Positions 45,301 to 45,680 of a stretch of DNA of 45,680 nucleotides are shown piece by piece. The notes under the pieces are model-generated. The model was given only the letters and a program-made list of their open reading frames with translations, made no database searches and was not told the DNA's origin. The DNA comes from Andreesenia angusta (GTDB lineage Bacteria > Bacillota > Clostridia > Tissierellales > Gottschalkiaceae), in contig JAUNVB010000012.1 in the NCBI GenBank assembly GCA_030537835.1, positions 1 through 45,680 on the forward strand, given 5' to 3'. Each line of letters starts with the position of its first letter. Position 1 is the first letter of the stretch. The position numbers and the translations under genes were made by a program.

Positions 45301-45594
45301 TTAATTGATATCTATTGATTTTAAAGTGTTTCCATAAAAGTCTTTGATTTGAAAGGTATTATTATAATATATTCCATAGGAATTCTTACTCTCTTTCTTT
45401 GGTAAAGTTGTAGATCCTGGATTTAAAAAGTATATACCTTTTTTCATCTCTGCTCTTGGAATATGTGTATGTCCTTGAATAAAAACTGAACCTACTGGTA
45501 TATTAGGCATTTTATCCTCATTATATACATGCCCATGAGTTATGAACATTCTATGTCTATCTACTAATATATTTGAATATGTTGAACTTATCTG
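45301..45594 (-). pseudogene. 3' part of a YfcE-like metallophosphodiesterase gene, interrupted by an IS end
   Basis: The C-terminal half of a small calcineurin-like phosphodiesterase: ILVDRHRMFITHGHVYN, the metal-binding GHTHIPRAE, FLNPGSTTLPKKES, then a short C-terminus, parallel to E. coli YfcE and MJ0936-like proteins. The N-terminal half with the DTHG, GDxV and GNCD metal motifs is missing. Upstream in frame the coding similarity ends near 45590 and a stop (TGA) follows where the IS200/IS605 right-end hairpin begins. An internal ATG at 45549 would give an 82-residue fragment unable to form the di-metal site. The rest of the gene, if present, lies beyond the window on the far side of the element. 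Confidence 0.8.
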
Positions 45595-45680
45595 AACCTC
45601 TCACGACTAAAGTCATGAGGTTCTTGGTCAAGTACTCCTTTGCTGCAAGTACAGTATCACCAAGCTATCCCCATAGTTCC
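45595..45680 (-). mobile_element. Right end of an IS200/IS605 (TnpB-type) element
   Basis: The minus strand reads into a subterminal hairpin whose core is TCACGACT/AGTCATGA with flanking AACC/GGTT (45595-45622), preceded by CTTGACCAAGAACC and GCAGCAAAGGAGTAC. This arrangement is characteristic of the conserved right end that also forms the 3' scaffold of TnpB-associated omega RNAs. Orientation implies that tnpB lies beyond 45680 and is transcribed leftward, so its guide would be read from the interrupted phosphodiesterase gene at about 45575-45594. The exact end base cannot be fixed here. Confidence 0.7.

Noticed and set aside
45301..45549. An intact 82-residue small phosphodiesterase
   Set aside because: The N-terminal metal-binding half is missing and family similarity continues upstream of the internal ATG up to the IS end.

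Overview
The window reads as chromosome of a low-GC, strictly or largely anaerobic Firmicute of the Clostridia/Tissierellia kind. This rests on very AT-rich DNA, Arg codons dominated by AGA, strong Shine-Dalgarno sites with frequent TTG/GTG starts, type III pantothenate kinase, the anaerobic oxidative/nitrosative-stress enzymes Hcp and superoxide reductase, and two genes that read an in-frame UGA as selenocysteine. Genus cannot be fixed from sequence alone.

Layout. 1-610 is intergenic, with a leftward promoter and an operator-like repeat serving a gene outside the window. 611-3381 is a stress group on the minus strand (ytxH-like, DUF948, catalase). 3579-26915 is a long minus-strand housekeeping block in the order purR-glmU-prs-pth-mfd-prsA-like-spoVB-like-mazG-hup-rqcP-divIC-yabR-tilS-hpt-ftsH-birA-ECF-coaX-dusB-greA-lysS. 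It follows the purR-to-lysS segment of Bacillus subtilis, but spoVG, spoVT, yabP, yabQ and spoIIE are absent, which suggests loss of sporulation. Promoters and terminators cut it into several transcription units (prs; hup; yabR; ECF-coaX-dusB-greA-lysS). murC and a universal stress protein gene run divergently on the plus strand, followed by the convergent acetyl-CoA carboxylase operon accB-accC-accD-accA. BirA in the block supplies biotinylation of AccB.

32888-40282 is the most unusual part. A HesB/IscA-like selenoprotein gene lies behind a PAS-SpoIIE/RsbU-type phosphatase gene. hcp has two Crp/Fnr-type operators at canonical activator positions. Then come a MATE exporter, tyrS with a short attenuator leader, superoxide reductase, and a peroxiredoxin with selenocysteine at the peroxidatic position and no C-terminal resolving cysteine. 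Both in-frame UGA codons are followed at the right distance by a bacterial SECIS-like hairpin. Neither gene would be found intact by a caller that treats UGA as stop.

40559-45680 holds proC, a TroABCD-type metal ABC operon under a Fur-box-like operator (one permease carries a fused winged-helix tail), and the 3' half of a YfcE-like phosphodiesterase gene cut off by the right end of an IS200/IS605 (TnpB-type) element at the window edge.

No rRNA, tRNA, CRISPR array or complete mobile element was seen.
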